Of a DNA stretch of 64,000 bases, positions 8,244 to 17,634 are shown piece by piece. Both the position numbers and the translations under genes were made by a program. The DNA comes from Hoeflea sp. BAL378 (GTDB taxonomy: Bacteria; Pseudomonadota; Alphaproteobacteria; Rhizobiales; Rhizobiaceae), in the NCBI RefSeq assembly GCF_000759435.1, contig NZ_JRJG01000038.1, positions 175,018 to 239,017 of the forward strand. The letters run 5' to 3'. How positions within the stretch are numbered: the stretch's first letter is position 1; each line of letters starts with the position of its first letter. The notes under the pieces are model-generated. The model was not told the origin of the DNA. It searched no databases and was given only the letters and a program-made list of their open reading frames with translations.

Positions 8244-9307
8244 CATTGTCCACGGACGGCTTCATCTTCCCCGGCATCTCGACCCGCGTCGTCTTCGGCT
8301 CCGGGACGATTGCCCGCACAAGCGAAGAGGTGGAGCGTCTGGGCGGCAGCCAAGCCCTGGTGCTGTCGACGCAAAACCAGGCCGACGAGGCCCGGGCGCT
8401 CGCCGACCAACTCGGCGCGCTGTCGGCGGGAACCTTCAGCGAGGCCGCCATGCACACGCCGGTCGAGGTCACCGAAAGGGCGCTGGACGCGTTCCGGCAG
8501 AGCAAGGCTGATTGCGTGGTCTCGATCGGCGGTGGTTCCACCATCGGGCTCGGCAAGGCGATCGCCACCCGCACCGGCGTCGATCACATCGCCATTCCCA
8601 CGACCTATGCCGGCTCGGAGATGACCGACATCCTCGGCGAGACCGAGAACGGGCGCAAGACCACCCGCCGCGACGCCTCGATCCGCCCGGAGACGGTCAT
8701 CTACGACGTCGACCTGACGCTGACCCTTCCTGCCGACATGACCGTAACCTCGGCGCTCAACGCCATCGCCCATGGCGTCGAAGCGCTCTATGCGCCCGAC
8801 GCCAATCCGGTGACGAGCATGATGGCGGTCGAGGCGATGCGGGCGTTCAAGGCCGGATTGCCGGTGCTCAGGGACGCGCCGCGCGACCCGGATGCGCGTT
8901 CGCTGGTGCTCTATGGTGCCTGGCTGTGCTCGACGGCCTTGGGTTATGTGGCGATGTCGCTGCACCACAAGCTCGCCCACACGATCGGCGGCAGCTTCAA
9001 CACGCCGCATGCCGAGACCCATGCGATCCTGCTGCCGCACACGGCGAGCTTCAACGCAGCGGCGACCGATGCGCTCACGCCGATGGAGGAGATCTTCGGC
9101 GCCACGCCGGGCGCGGGGCTGTGGGACTTCGCCAAGGCTCAAGGCGCGCCGCTCGGGCTCGCCGATCTCTGCCTGAGCGAAGCCGATCTTGACACCGCGG
9201 CGGAGATCGCCGTGCAGAATTCCTATGCAAATCCGCGGCCCTTCACGCAGGACGACATCCGCGCCCTGCTGCAGGCCGCCTGGGAGGGGCGGAGGCCCGA
9301 ACACTGA
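8240..9307 (+). CDS. Maleylacetate reductase
   Basis: 355 aa member of the iron-type alcohol dehydrogenase superfamily. The NAD(P) region SIGGGSTIGLGKA and the conserved LHHKLAHTIGG segment are those of maleylacetate reductases; the HAETHAILLPH stretch also fits. It reduces maleylacetate to 3-oxoadipate, joining hydroxyquinol and hydroquinone breakdown to the beta-ketoadipate pathway. It overlaps the upstream hydrolase gene. Gene symbols differ between organisms (tfdF, macA, graC), so none is given. Confidence 0.9.
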   Translation: MTLSTDGFIFPGISTRVVFGSGTIARTSEEVERLGGSQALVLSTQNQADEARALADQLGALSAGTFSEAAMHTPVEVTERALDAFRQSKADCVVSIGGGSTIGLGKAIATRTGVDHIAIPTTYAGSEMTDILGETENGRKTTRRDASIRPETVIYDVDLTLTLPADMTVTSALNAIAHGVEALYAPDANPVTSMMAVEAMRAFKAGLPVLRDAPRDPDARSLVLYGAWLCSTALGYVAMSLHHKLAHTIGGSFNTPHAETHAILLPHTASFNAAATDALTPMEEIFGATPGAGLWDFAKAQGAPLGLADLCLSEADLDTAAEIAVQNSYANPRPFTQDDIRALLQAAWEGRRPEH

Positions 9308-9334
9308 AACAATCGTTCACGGGAGGAGAAGCAG

Positions 9335-10615
9335 ATGATTACACGCAGACGCATTATCAAGACAGCCGCCGCCGGGGGATTGATCGTCGCCGCGGGCGGG
9401 CTGGCGATGCCGGCCATCGCCCAGAACAAGAAGATCCGCATCGGCTATGTCAGTCCGCAGACCGGGCCGCTGGCAGGCTTCGCCGAAGCCGACGCCTTCA
9501 CCATCGACATGTTCAACCGCTATGCGAAGGAACAGGGGATGGATGTCGAAGTCATCGTCAAGGACAGCCAGTCGAACCCCAACCGCGCCGCCGACGTGGC
9601 GCAGGAATTGATCATCGACAGCGAGATCAACCTGATGCTGGTGGCCTCTACGCCGGAGACCACCAACCCGGTTTCGACCGTGTGCGAAAGCGAAGGGGTG
9701 CCGACGATCTCGACCAAGGCGCCGTGGCAGCCCTGGTTCATCGGCCAGCAGGGAAATCCGGGCGATCCGGAAAGCTGGAAACCGTTCGACTTCACCTATC
9801 ACTATTTCTGGGGTCTTGAAGACGTGATCGCCGTCTTCACCAACATGTGGAACCAGCTCGACACCAACAAGAAGGTGGGCGGGCTGTTCCCCAATGACGC
9901 CGACGGCAATGCCTGGGGCGATCCGAATGTCGGCGTGGCGCCGGGCTTCAAGGCCGCAGGCTACGAGACGGTCGATCCGGGCCGGTTCCAGAACCTCACC
10001 GATGATTTCACCGCGCAGATCAACGCCTTCAAGCAGGCCAATGTCGATATCGTCACCGGCGTGGTGATCCCGCCGGATTTCACCACCTTCCGCAACCAGG
10101 CGAGCCAGCAGGGCTTCTCGCCCAAGGCGATCACCGTCGCCAAGGCGATCCTGTTCCCGCAATCGGTGGAGACGCTGGGGGCTGCGGGCCACAATCTGTC
10201 GTCCGAGGTCTGGTGGTCGGCCAACCATCCGTTCAAGTCCTCGCTCACCGGCCAGAGCTGCGCGGAACTGGCGGCCGCCTTCACCGAGGCGACCGGACGG
10301 CCCTGGACCCAGCCGATCGGCTTTGTCCATTCGCTGTTCGAGATGGCGGCCGACGTGATCAAGCGCGCCGATGACCCGACGGACGCGGAAGGCGTGGCCG
10401 CGACGATCGCCAAGAGCGATCTCAACACCATCGTCGGCCGTGTCGCCTGGAACGGCGAGGGCGTTCCGCCGTTCGCGGCCAAGAATGTCTGCAAGACGCC
10501 TTTGGTCGGCGGCCAGTGGCGCCGCAAGGAGGACGGAACCTTCGACCTCGTGGTTGTCGACAACCAGACCGCGCCCAACATACCGACGCAGGGCACGATG
10601 GAAGCCCTGACCTGA
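9335..10615 (+). CDS. Liv-type ABC substrate-binding protein for aromatic uptake
   Basis: 426 aa periplasmic binding protein with a twin-arginine leader (TRRRIIKTAAAGG, cleavage near AIA-QN) and the type I fold of leucine/isoleucine/valine receptors (IRIGYVSPQTGPLAGF). Ribosome site GGGAGGAGAAG precedes the ATG. It is encoded among aromatic catabolism genes together with a full set of Liv ATPases and permeases, so an aromatic or aromatic-derived acid is the likely ligand, not an amino acid. The ligand is inferred from context only. Confidence 0.88.
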   Translation: MITRRRIIKTAAAGGLIVAAGGLAMPAIAQNKKIRIGYVSPQTGPLAGFAEADAFTIDMFNRYAKEQGMDVEVIVKDSQSNPNRAADVAQELIIDSEINLMLVASTPETTNPVSTVCESEGVPTISTKAPWQPWFIGQQGNPGDPESWKPFDFTYHYFWGLEDVIAVFTNMWNQLDTNKKVGGLFPNDADGNAWGDPNVGVAPGFKAAGYETVDPGRFQNLTDDFTAQINAFKQANVDIVTGVVIPPDFTTFRNQASQQGFSPKAITVAKAILFPQSVETLGAAGHNLSSEVWWSANHPFKSSLTGQSCAELAAAFTEATGRPWTQPIGFVHSLFEMAADVIKRADDPTDAEGVAATIAKSDLNTIVGRVAWNGEGVPPFAAKNVCKTPLVGGQWRRKEDGTFDLVVVDNQTAPNIPTQGTMEALT

Positions 10616-10700
10616 CGATCAACCGTGCCGCCCCGCGCCGCGGAGCGGCACATTTCCCGTGCGCGGCATCTGCCCGCGTTCCGGCACAAAGGAGACAGAG

Positions 10701-11291
10701 ATGGCATCCCCCAAGATACTCGTTGCGTTCTACAGCACCTACGGCACCAACCAGGGCGTGGCCGAAGCCGCGCAAGCGGCGGCGAAGGCGGCCGGCGCCG
10801 AAGTCCGGCTCCGCAAATTCGCGGAAACCGCGCCGAAATCCGTCGTCGAAGGCCAGGATGCCTGGAAGGCCCAGGTGGAGCGCGCGGCCTCGATCGACGA
10901 AATCAGCCACGACGACATGCTCTGGGCCGACGGCTATTTCTTCTGCGTGCCGACCCGCTACGGCTCGGCGCCGAGCCAGGTCCGGGCCTTCATCGACACG
11001 CTCGGCCCGCTCTGGATGGAAGGCAAGCTCGCCAACAAGACCTTTACCGCCACCACCAGCGCTCAGAACGCGCATGGCGGCCAGGAAACCACGCTGATCA
11101 GCGTCTACATCACGGCGATGCACTGGGGCGCGATCATCGTGGCGCCCGGATACACCGACCCGAGCATCTTCGAAACCGGCGGCAATCCATACGGCTTCTC
11201 CATGCAGCCGGGCGCAATTGACGACAAGGGCAAGGCCTCGGTGTCGCATCAGGCCAAGCGGCTGGTCGAGATGACCGCGAAGCTGGTCTGA
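10701..11291 (+). CDS. NAD(P)H:quinone oxidoreductase, WrbA family
   Basis: 196 aa flavodoxin-like protein. FMN-binding loops are YSTYGTNQG near residue 11, PTRYGSAPSQ near 84 and the TSAQNAHGGQE segment near 120. WrbA proteins reduce benzoquinones to hydroquinones by two electrons, avoiding semiquinones. In this operon that would keep hydroquinone or hydroxyquinol in the reduced form the dioxygenases need. AAAGGAGA precedes the ATG at 10701. It lies between the binding protein and the first transporter ATPase. Confidence 0.88.
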   Translation: MASPKILVAFYSTYGTNQGVAEAAQAAAKAAGAEVRLRKFAETAPKSVVEGQDAWKAQVERAASIDEISHDDMLWADGYFFCVPTRYGSAPSQVRAFIDTLGPLWMEGKLANKTFTATTSAQNAHGGQETTLISVYITAMHWGAIIVAPGYTDPSIFETGGNPYGFSMQPGAIDDKGKASVSHQAKRLVEMTAKLV

Positions 11292-11297
11292 TAGCCC

Positions 11298-12032
11298 ATG
11301 ACCATTCCGGCGGAACCGATCCTGAAACTTGAGGGCGTGTCGAAGCGGTTCGGCGCGCTCACGGTGACGGACGACGTGACGTTTTCGGTTCCGCCGGGGG
11401 AGGCGCTGGGGATCATCGGCCCGAACGGCGCCGGCAAGTCGACGCTGTTCAACCTGATCACCGGCAATCTGCGCGCCGACAGCGGGTCGATCCTCTTCAT
11501 GGGCGAGGATGTCACTCGCGTGCCGCCTATGCAGCGCTGTATCGCCGGCGTCGGACGCTCGTTCCAGATCCCGCAGCCCTTCGACAAGTTGACCGTTTTC
11601 GAGAACCTGCTGGTGGCGGCGACCCACGGCCGGCCCTGCAGCGAGCGCGAGGCGGAACAGGATTGCGCTGCGATCCTCGAGCGCACCGAGCTGATCGGCT
11701 CGGCCAATGTGCTGGCCGGCCGTCTGTCGCTGTTGCAGCGCAAGCGGCTGGAGCTCGCCCGCGCGATGGCAACGGGTCCCAAGCTGCTGCTGCTCGACGA
11801 GATCGCCGGCGGCCTGACCGAGGGCGAGTGCATTGCCCTTGTCGACACCATCCGCTCGCTGCACCGCGAAGGCGTGACCATCATCTGGATCGAGCACGTG
11901 CTGCACGCGCTCAACCGCGTGGTCGAGCGGCTGCTGGTGCTCGATTTCGGCAAGATCATCGGCCTGGGCGAACCCGAGGCGATCATGGCCTCGAGCGAAG
12001 TGCGGGAAATCTATCTGGGGATCGAGGTTTGA
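11298..12032 (+). CDS. Liv-type ABC transporter ATPase (LivG-like)
   Basis: 244 aa. Walker A GPNGAGKST is at residues 41-49, Walker B LLLLDEIAGGL near 160, with the Glu following the Asp. The signature region reads LSLLQRKRLELARAM, a LivG-style variant of LSGGQ. It couples ATP hydrolysis to the two permeases at 12736 and 13599. Seven bases separate it from wrbA, and its stop overlaps the next ATPase start (TGATG). Confidence 0.9.
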   Translation: MTIPAEPILKLEGVSKRFGALTVTDDVTFSVPPGEALGIIGPNGAGKSTLFNLITGNLRADSGSILFMGEDVTRVPPMQRCIAGVGRSFQIPQPFDKLTVFENLLVAATHGRPCSEREAEQDCAAILERTELIGSANVLAGRLSLLQRKRLELARAMATGPKLLLLDEIAGGLTEGECIALVDTIRSLHREGVTIIWIEHVLHALNRVVERLLVLDFGKIIGLGEPEAIMASSEVREIYLGIEV

Positions 12033-12739
12033 TGGCGCTGGTCGAAACCCGTGGACTGACCGCCCATTACGGCGACTTCCAGGCCCTGTTCGGGGTCGAC
12101 CTCGCGCTTGAGGAGGGCGAATGCGTCGCCATCATCGGCGCCAACGGGGCGGGCAAATCCTCGCTGCTGCGCTCGCTGTCGGGCGTGCTCAGGCAGAAAC
12201 CGGACATGATCATGTTCGAGGGCCAGCCGATCGGGGCGCTCGAAGCGGACGACATCGTCGCGCTCGGCATCTCGATGGTGCCCGAAGGCCGCCGCCTGTT
12301 TCCCTCGCTCAGCGTCGAGGAGAACCTGAGGATCGGCGCCTACCGCAGACGCGGCACCGGCGCCTGGGACCTCGACGCGGTCTATGCGATGTTTCCGATG
12401 CTCAAGGAGCGGCGCACCGCGCCGGGCAACGCGCTGTCGGGCGGCCAGCAGCAGATGGTTGCCATCGGCCGGGCGCTGATGAGCAATCCGCGGGTCCTGC
12501 TCTGCGACGAACTTTCGCTGGGCCTCGCGCCGGTCATCATCCGCGACATCTATGCGGCGCTGCCGCGGATCCGGGAAGCCGGGTCCTCCGTCATCATCGT
12601 CGAGCAGGACATCGGCCAGGCGCTCAAGGTAGCCGACCGGGTCTATTGCATGATGGAGGGCAAGGTAACGCTCGAGGGCACTCCGGCGGAATTGACCCGC
12701 GAAGCCATCCACAAGGCCTATTTCGGGGTGGCCGCATGA
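12032..12739 (+). CDS. Liv-type ABC transporter ATPase (LivF-like)
   Basis: 235 aa second ATPase of the importer. Walker A GANGAGKSS lies near residue 38, signature LSGGQQQM near 138, and the LivF-typical Q-loop region SMVPEGRRLFPSLSVEENL is present. Translation is coupled on both sides: the start overlaps the LivG-like stop and the stop overlaps the permease start at 12736. Confidence 0.9.
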   Translation: MALVETRGLTAHYGDFQALFGVDLALEEGECVAIIGANGAGKSSLLRSLSGVLRQKPDMIMFEGQPIGALEADDIVALGISMVPEGRRLFPSLSVEENLRIGAYRRRGTGAWDLDAVYAMFPMLKERRTAPGNALSGGQQQMVAIGRALMSNPRVLLCDELSLGLAPVIIRDIYAALPRIREAGSSVIIVEQDIGQALKVADRVYCMMEGKVTLEGTPAELTREAIHKAYFGVAA

Positions 12740-13599
12740 TCTGGATGGACACGATCGTGCAGGGGGTGCTGCTCGGAGGACTTTACGCGCTGTTCGCGGC
12801 GGGCCTGTCGCTGGTGTTCGGCATCATGCGGCTCGTCAATCTCGCCCATGGCGACCTGATCGTGCTGGCCGCCTATCTGCTGCTCGTCATCGTCTCGATG
12901 CTCGGGCTGCATCCCTTCGTGGCGGCGTTGGTCGCCATGCCGGTGATGTTCGGCGTGGGCTACGGCCTGCAGAAGTTTGTGCTCAACCGGGTGCTCGGCC
13001 CCGACATCCTGCCGCCGCTGCTGGTCACCTTCGGCCTTTCCGTGGTGATCCAGAACGTGCTGCAGGAGGGCTTTTCCGCCGACAGCCGCCGCATCCCCGC
13101 CGGCTCGCTCGAAACCGCGTCGCTGCCGCTCGGCCCGGTCACGGTCGGGCTGATGCCGCTTCTGACCCTGGTCTCGGCGATCGGGGTGATCCTGGCGCTG
13201 CAATGGCTGTTCTACCGCACCTCGCTCGGCCGCGCCTTCCGCGCCACGTCCGACGATCCGGTGACGGCGAGCCTGATGGGCATCAAGCCGCAGCGGGTCT
13301 TCGCCCAGGCCACCGGCATCGCCATGGTCGTCGTCACCATTGCGGCACTCTATCTGGGCACACGCTCCAATTTCGATCCGACCATCGGCCCGGCCCGGCT
13401 GATCTACGCCTTCGAGGCCGTGATCATCGGCGGACTCGGCTCGCTGTGGGGAACGCTCGCGGGCGGGATCATCATCGGCGTGGCGCAGACGCTGGGCGCC
13501 GCTGTCAACCCCGAATGGCAGATCCTGGCCGGGCATCTGGCCTTCCTGCTTGTGCTTCTGGTCCGTCCGCGCGGCCTGTTTCCGAGGGCGACCGACTGA
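12736..13599 (+). CDS. Liv-type ABC transporter permease (LivH-like)
   Basis: 287 aa polytopic membrane protein of the branched-chain permease family. Typical elements are GGLYALFAAGLSLVFG at the N terminus, VNLAHGDLIVLAAY, and the late EAVIIGGLGSLWGTLAGG ATPase-coupling loop. About eight hydrophobic segments. Inner-membrane partner of the permease that follows, with a 1-base overlap (TGATG). Confidence 0.9.
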   Translation: MIWMDTIVQGVLLGGLYALFAAGLSLVFGIMRLVNLAHGDLIVLAAYLLLVIVSMLGLHPFVAALVAMPVMFGVGYGLQKFVLNRVLGPDILPPLLVTFGLSVVIQNVLQEGFSADSRRIPAGSLETASLPLGPVTVGLMPLLTLVSAIGVILALQWLFYRTSLGRAFRATSDDPVTASLMGIKPQRVFAQATGIAMVVVTIAALYLGTRSNFDPTIGPARLIYAFEAVIIGGLGSLWGTLAGGIIIGVAQTLGAAVNPEWQILAGHLAFLLVLLVRPRGLFPRATD

Positions 13600-14678
13600 T
13601 GCGCGCGAACCCCTACATCGTTTCGACCCGGACACGGACCTCCACTTTCGCGGCCATCGCCGCGGCCTGCCTGGTGGTGGTGGCGATCCTGCTGCCGGCC
13701 TTCGCCGATCGCGGGCTGATCCAGGACCTGTTCTTCATCTTCACCATGCTGGTGCTGGCCCAGTTCTGGAACCTGCTCGCGGGCTATGGCGGGCTTGTGA
13801 GCGTCGGCCAGCAGGCCTTTGTCGGCTTCGGCGCCTACATGCTGTTCGGCGCGGTCATCCTGTGGGGGCTGAACCCGATCGCCGCACTTTTCCTGTCAGG
13901 TGTCGGCGCGCTGCTGCTCGCCATCCCCACGGCCTTTTTTGCCTTCCGCCTTCAGGGCGCCTATTTCGCCATCGGCACCTGGGTGGTGGCCGAGGTGGCG
14001 CGGCTGGTCGTGGCGCAGTGGCGCGCCGTCGGCGGCGGCACGGGCACCTCGCTGCCGCGCGACGCGCGCGAGGCGATGTGGGGCGCGGAATGGATCGAGA
14101 CCGTCTTCGACGTGCGCGATTCGGCGGCGCGCGACATTCTCGCCTACTGGTTGGCGCTGGCGCTGCTGGTGGCGACGATCGGCGGCATCTACTGGTTGCT
14201 TCGCACCAAGCGCGGCCTGGCGCTCGCCGCCGTGCGTGACAACATGGAGGCGGCCAAATCGGTGGGCGTCGATGCGGCGCGGATGAAGTGGATGGTGTTC
14301 CTGATCGCCGCCTTCGGCACCGGGCTCGCCGGCGGGCTGATCTTCCTGCAGAACGGGCGGATCAGCCCGGACAGCGCCTTTTCCGTGATCGACTGGACCG
14401 CCTTCGTGATCTTCATCGTGGTGATCGGCGGCATCGGCACCATCGAGGGCCCGATCCTCGGCGTGCTTGTCTTCTTCGCGCTGCAAACCCTGTTTGCCGA
14501 TTACGGGTCCTGGTACCTCATCGCGCTCGGCGGGATGGGCATCGTCATCATGCTGTTTGCGCCGCGCGGGCTGTGGGGCCTGATCAGCGACAAGAGCGGC
14601 ATTCAGTTGTTTCCGATCCGGCGCCGCCTTTCGGGCGGCAAAACCGACGGCCGGTCCAGTTCATCAGGGGAGGAATAA
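13599..14678 (+). CDS. Liv-type ABC transporter permease (LivM-like)
   Basis: 359 aa membrane protein. LivM features are NLLAGYGGLVSVGQQAFVG near residue 58, the AVRDNMEAAKSVGV coupling loop near 207 and VVIGGIGTIEGPILG near 272. The charged C-terminal tail is cytoplasmic. It completes the five-protein importer (binding protein, two ATPases, two permeases), which is inserted between the lower-pathway genes and the monooxygenase. Confidence 0.9.
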   Translation: MRANPYIVSTRTRTSTFAAIAAACLVVVAILLPAFADRGLIQDLFFIFTMLVLAQFWNLLAGYGGLVSVGQQAFVGFGAYMLFGAVILWGLNPIAALFLSGVGALLLAIPTAFFAFRLQGAYFAIGTWVVAEVARLVVAQWRAVGGGTGTSLPRDAREAMWGAEWIETVFDVRDSAARDILAYWLALALLVATIGGIYWLLRTKRGLALAAVRDNMEAAKSVGVDAARMKWMVFLIAAFGTGLAGGLIFLQNGRISPDSAFSVIDWTAFVIFIVVIGGIGTIEGPILGVLVFFALQTLFADYGSWYLIALGGMGIVIMLFAPRGLWGLISDKSGIQLFPIRRRLSGGKTDGRSSSSGEE

Positions 14679-14680
14679 TC

Positions 14681-16474
14681 ATGGCGGATATCACCACGGA
14701 CGTACTCATCATCGGCACCGGGCCGGCGGGCTCGGCCACCGCGGCGCTCTTGTCGTCCTATGGCATCGAGAACATGGTGGTCAATCGCTACCGCTGGCTC
14801 GCTAACACGCCGCGGGCGCACATCACCAACCAGCGCACCATGGAGGTGCTGCGCGATCTCGGACCCGAGGTCGAGGCGGAAGCCTACATGCACTGCACCG
14901 AGCAGGACCTGATGGGTGAGAATGTGTTCTGCGAGAGCCTGGCGGGCGAGGAGATCGGCCGGATGAAGAGCTGGGGCAGCCATCCGCTGTCGCGGGCCGA
15001 GCATCACCTGTCCTCGCCGACCATGATGAACGACCTGCCACAGACGCTGATGGAGCCGTTGTTGTTCAAGACCGCCTGTTCGCGCGGCACCCAGGCGCGG
15101 ATGTCGACCGAATACAAGTCCCACGTCCAGGACGCAGACGGCGTGACGACGACCTGCCGCGACCGCCTGACCGGCAAGGACATCACCATCCGCTCGAAAT
15201 ACCTGATCGGCGCCGACGGCGGCAATTCCAAGGTCGCCGAGGACCTGGGCCTGCCGTTCGAGGGCAAGATGGGTGTCGGCGGCTCGATGAACATCCTGTT
15301 CCGCGCCGATCTCTCCAAATATGTCGCCCACCGCCCGTCGGTGCTCTACTGGGTGATGCAGCCCGGCGCCGATGTCGGCGGCATCGGCATGGGTCTAGTC
15401 CGCATGGTCAGGCCCTGGACCGAATGGCTGATCGTCTGGGGTTACGACATCAACCAGCCCGCGCCGGAAGTCACGCCCGAGATCGCCACCGGCGTGGCGC
15501 GCCAGCTCGTCGGCGACCCGGATCTCGAGATCGAGCTGCTGTCGGCCAACACCTGGACCGTCAACAATATGTTTGCCACCCACATGCAGAAGGACCGTGT
15601 CTTCATCATGGGCGACGCCGCCCACCGGCATCCGCCGTCCAACGGGCTCGGCTCCAACACCTCGATCCAGGACGGCTTCAACCTCGCCTGGAAGCTAGCA
15701 GCCGTCCTGCGCGGCGAGGCGGGCCCGGCGCTGCTCGACACCTATTCGCAGGAGCGTGCGCCGGTCGCCAGGCAGATCGTCACCCGCGCCAACCAGTCGA
15801 TCGCCGAATTCGGCCCGATCTTCGAGGCGCTCGGCATGGATGGCGGCACCGACATCGAGAAGATCCAGGCCTCGATGGACGCGCGCTGCGACGCGACCGC
15901 CGCGGCTGAGAAACAACGCGAAGCGCTGCGCAAGGCGTTCGCGTTCAAGAAGTACGAATTCGATGCCCATGGCGTGGAGATGAACCAGCGTTACGCGTCC
16001 GCGGCTGCGGTGACGGACGGCCAGCCGGAGCCGGCGTTTTCCAGGGACAAGGAACTGCACTATCAACCGACCACATGGCCGGGCGCGCGCCTGCCGCATG
16101 CCTGGGTCTATGACCAGGCCGGCAAGCGGCACTCCACGCTCGATCTGACCGGCAAGGGACGGTTCACGATCCTGACCGGGATCTCCGGCGAGGCGTGGAC
16201 GGACGCCGCCGAGACCGTCGGCAAGGCGCTCGGCCTCACCATCGTGGTGCATGTGATCGGCCCGCGCCGGACATGGGTCGATCATCACGGCGACTGGGCG
16301 ACCGCGCGGGAAACCGCCGAAAGCGGCTGCGTGCTGGTGCGTCCCGACCACCATGTGGCCTGGCGCGCCATGACCCTGCCGGACGATCCGGCCGGCGAGT
16401 TGATGCGCGCCCTGCGCTCGGTCCTCGGACGGGAGCCGGGCGGCGTCCCACAGACACAGGAGGAAGTGGCATGA
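14681..16474 (+). CDS. FAD-dependent aromatic monooxygenase (phenol hydroxylase, TfdB-like)
   Basis: 597 aa group A flavin monooxygenase. FAD-binding GTGPAGSATA lies near residue 12, the DG motif GADGGNSKVAEDLG near 180, and the second FAD motif GDAAHRHPPSNGLGSN near 310; a thioredoxin-like C-terminal domain follows. Length and motifs match 2,4-dichlorophenol 6-monooxygenase (TfdB) and relatives. It should hydroxylate a phenol ortho to the hydroxyl, for example resorcinol or hydroquinone to hydroxyquinol. Start chosen at ATG 14681 behind AGGGGAGGA. The stop overlaps the next dioxygenase start. Confidence 0.88.
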   Translation: MADITTDVLIIGTGPAGSATAALLSSYGIENMVVNRYRWLANTPRAHITNQRTMEVLRDLGPEVEAEAYMHCTEQDLMGENVFCESLAGEEIGRMKSWGSHPLSRAEHHLSSPTMMNDLPQTLMEPLLFKTACSRGTQARMSTEYKSHVQDADGVTTTCRDRLTGKDITIRSKYLIGADGGNSKVAEDLGLPFEGKMGVGGSMNILFRADLSKYVAHRPSVLYWVMQPGADVGGIGMGLVRMVRPWTEWLIVWGYDINQPAPEVTPEIATGVARQLVGDPDLEIELLSANTWTVNNMFATHMQKDRVFIMGDAAHRHPPSNGLGSNTSIQDGFNLAWKLAAVLRGEAGPALLDTYSQERAPVARQIVTRANQSIAEFGPIFEALGMDGGTDIEKIQASMDARCDATAAAEKQREALRKAFAFKKYEFDAHGVEMNQRYASAAAVTDGQPEPAFSRDKELHYQPTTWPGARLPHAWVYDQAGKRHSTLDLTGKGRFTILTGISGEAWTDAAETVGKALGLTIVVHVIGPRRTWVDHHGDWATARETAESGCVLVRPDHHVAWRAMTLPDDPAGELMRALRSVLGREPGGVPQTQEEVA

Positions 16475-17334
16475 GCACGGCAAAGGGGATCGACTATTTC
16501 ACCGAGGCCGCTTCCGTCGAAAGCGTCAACGCCCGCATGAGCGAGGACGCTGATCCGCGCCTGCGCCAGGTGATGGGATCGCTCGTCAAGCACCTGCATG
16601 CTTTCGCCAAGGATGTCGAGCTGACCCAGGCGGAATGGGCGACGGCTATCGGCTTCCTCACCCGCACCGGGCAGATGTGCGACGGCAACCGCAAGGAATT
16701 CATCCTGCTGTCGGATGTGCTGGGCCTGTCGATGCTGGTGGACGCGATCAACAACCGCAGGCCCTCGGGGGCGACCGAGAACACCGTTCTGGGCCCGTTC
16801 CACGTGGAGGGCGCGCCGGTGCGGGCGATGGGCGAGATGATCTCGCTCGACGGCAAGGGCGAGAGCTGCCTGTTCGAAGGCCGGGTGCTCGACCTCGACG
16901 GCAAGCCCGTGAAGGGCGCGAAACTCGATGTCTGGTGCGACAATGCAGACGGTTATTATGACGTCCAGCAGCCCGACATCCAGCCGAAATGGAACAATCG
17001 AGGCATCTTCGTCACCGGCGAGGACGGCGCTTATGCGTTTCGCGGGATCCGGCCTGTGTCCTATCCGATCCCCGACGACGGTCCGGTCGGGCAAATGCTG
17101 GCAGCGCTGGGGCGCCATCCGAACCGGCCGGGGCACATGCATTTCATCGTCGCTGCCGAGGGCTACGAGACGGTCGTGACCCACACCTTCGTGGCCGACG
17201 ACCCCTGGCTCACATCGGACGCAGTGTTCGGCGTCAAGGCGTCGTTGCTGACCGAGTTCGTGGCCGGGGAAGCGGGCGACACGATGTGGAAATCCCGTTT
17301 CGACTTCGTGTTGAACAGGGCCGACCCGGCCTGA
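16471..17334 (+). CDS. Hydroxyquinol 1,2-dioxygenase (intact iron site)
   Basis: 287 aa intradiol dioxygenase, the same length and domain plan as the protein at 5743. All four Fe(III) ligands are visible: Tyr163 (DGYYDV), Tyr198 (SYPIPDDGPVG), His222 and His224 (PGHMHF). It overlaps the monooxygenase stop by ATGA, so the two are made together: hydroxylation to hydroxyquinol, then intradiol cleavage to maleylacetate. AGGAGG lies ahead of the ATG. It is the last gene of the operon and is followed by a hairpin. Confidence 0.88.
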   Translation: MSTAKGIDYFTEAASVESVNARMSEDADPRLRQVMGSLVKHLHAFAKDVELTQAEWATAIGFLTRTGQMCDGNRKEFILLSDVLGLSMLVDAINNRRPSGATENTVLGPFHVEGAPVRAMGEMISLDGKGESCLFEGRVLDLDGKPVKGAKLDVWCDNADGYYDVQQPDIQPKWNNRGIFVTGEDGAYAFRGIRPVSYPIPDDGPVGQMLAALGRHPNRPGHMHFIVAAEGYETVVTHTFVADDPWLTSDAVFGVKASLLTEFVAGEAGDTMWKSRFDFVLNRADPA

Positions 17335-17634
17335 GTCGCGCCTTTTCTCGCCCCGCGACACGCGTCGTCACGGGGCGATGATCCCGCGGGCGCGGCGGAT
17401 GCCGGCATGATCGCGCTCTTGTGCCGCGTCGTCGCCAAGCCCCCCGGCGCTGGCGTGGCGGCGGCGGCGATTTGCTTCCAGTCTTCCGGACTCCTCGATC
17501 AGGCCGGCCGAGCCCGGTTTGGTGGCGACGGATGCCGGGAACTTGGCTAAGGACGACGCGACGGAGGAAAAGACCGTGTACGAAGCCGTGCATTGGTGCA
17601 ATCTAGCGCGCGTTGAATTGAGACAGGAGCGATC
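17335..17634. other. Intergenic region after the aromatic operon
   Basis: 300 bases without a supported gene. The first 45 contain the hairpin at 17348-17378. The remainder is GC-rich with no recognisable RNA or protein motif. The last 25 bases carry the ribosome site (GACAGGAG) of the alcohol dehydrogenase gene, so it probably has its own promoter here; I could not place the promoter boxes. Confidence 0.5.
17348..17378 (+). terminator. GC-rich hairpin at the end of the aromatic operon
   Basis: Perfect 8-base arms TCGCCCCG (17348-17355) and CGGGGCGA (17371-17378), continued by CGAC/GTCG pairing inside the loop with a small bulge. It begins 14 bases after the dioxygenase stop. There is no T run after it, so intrinsic termination is likely but not certain. 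Confidence 0.5.
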
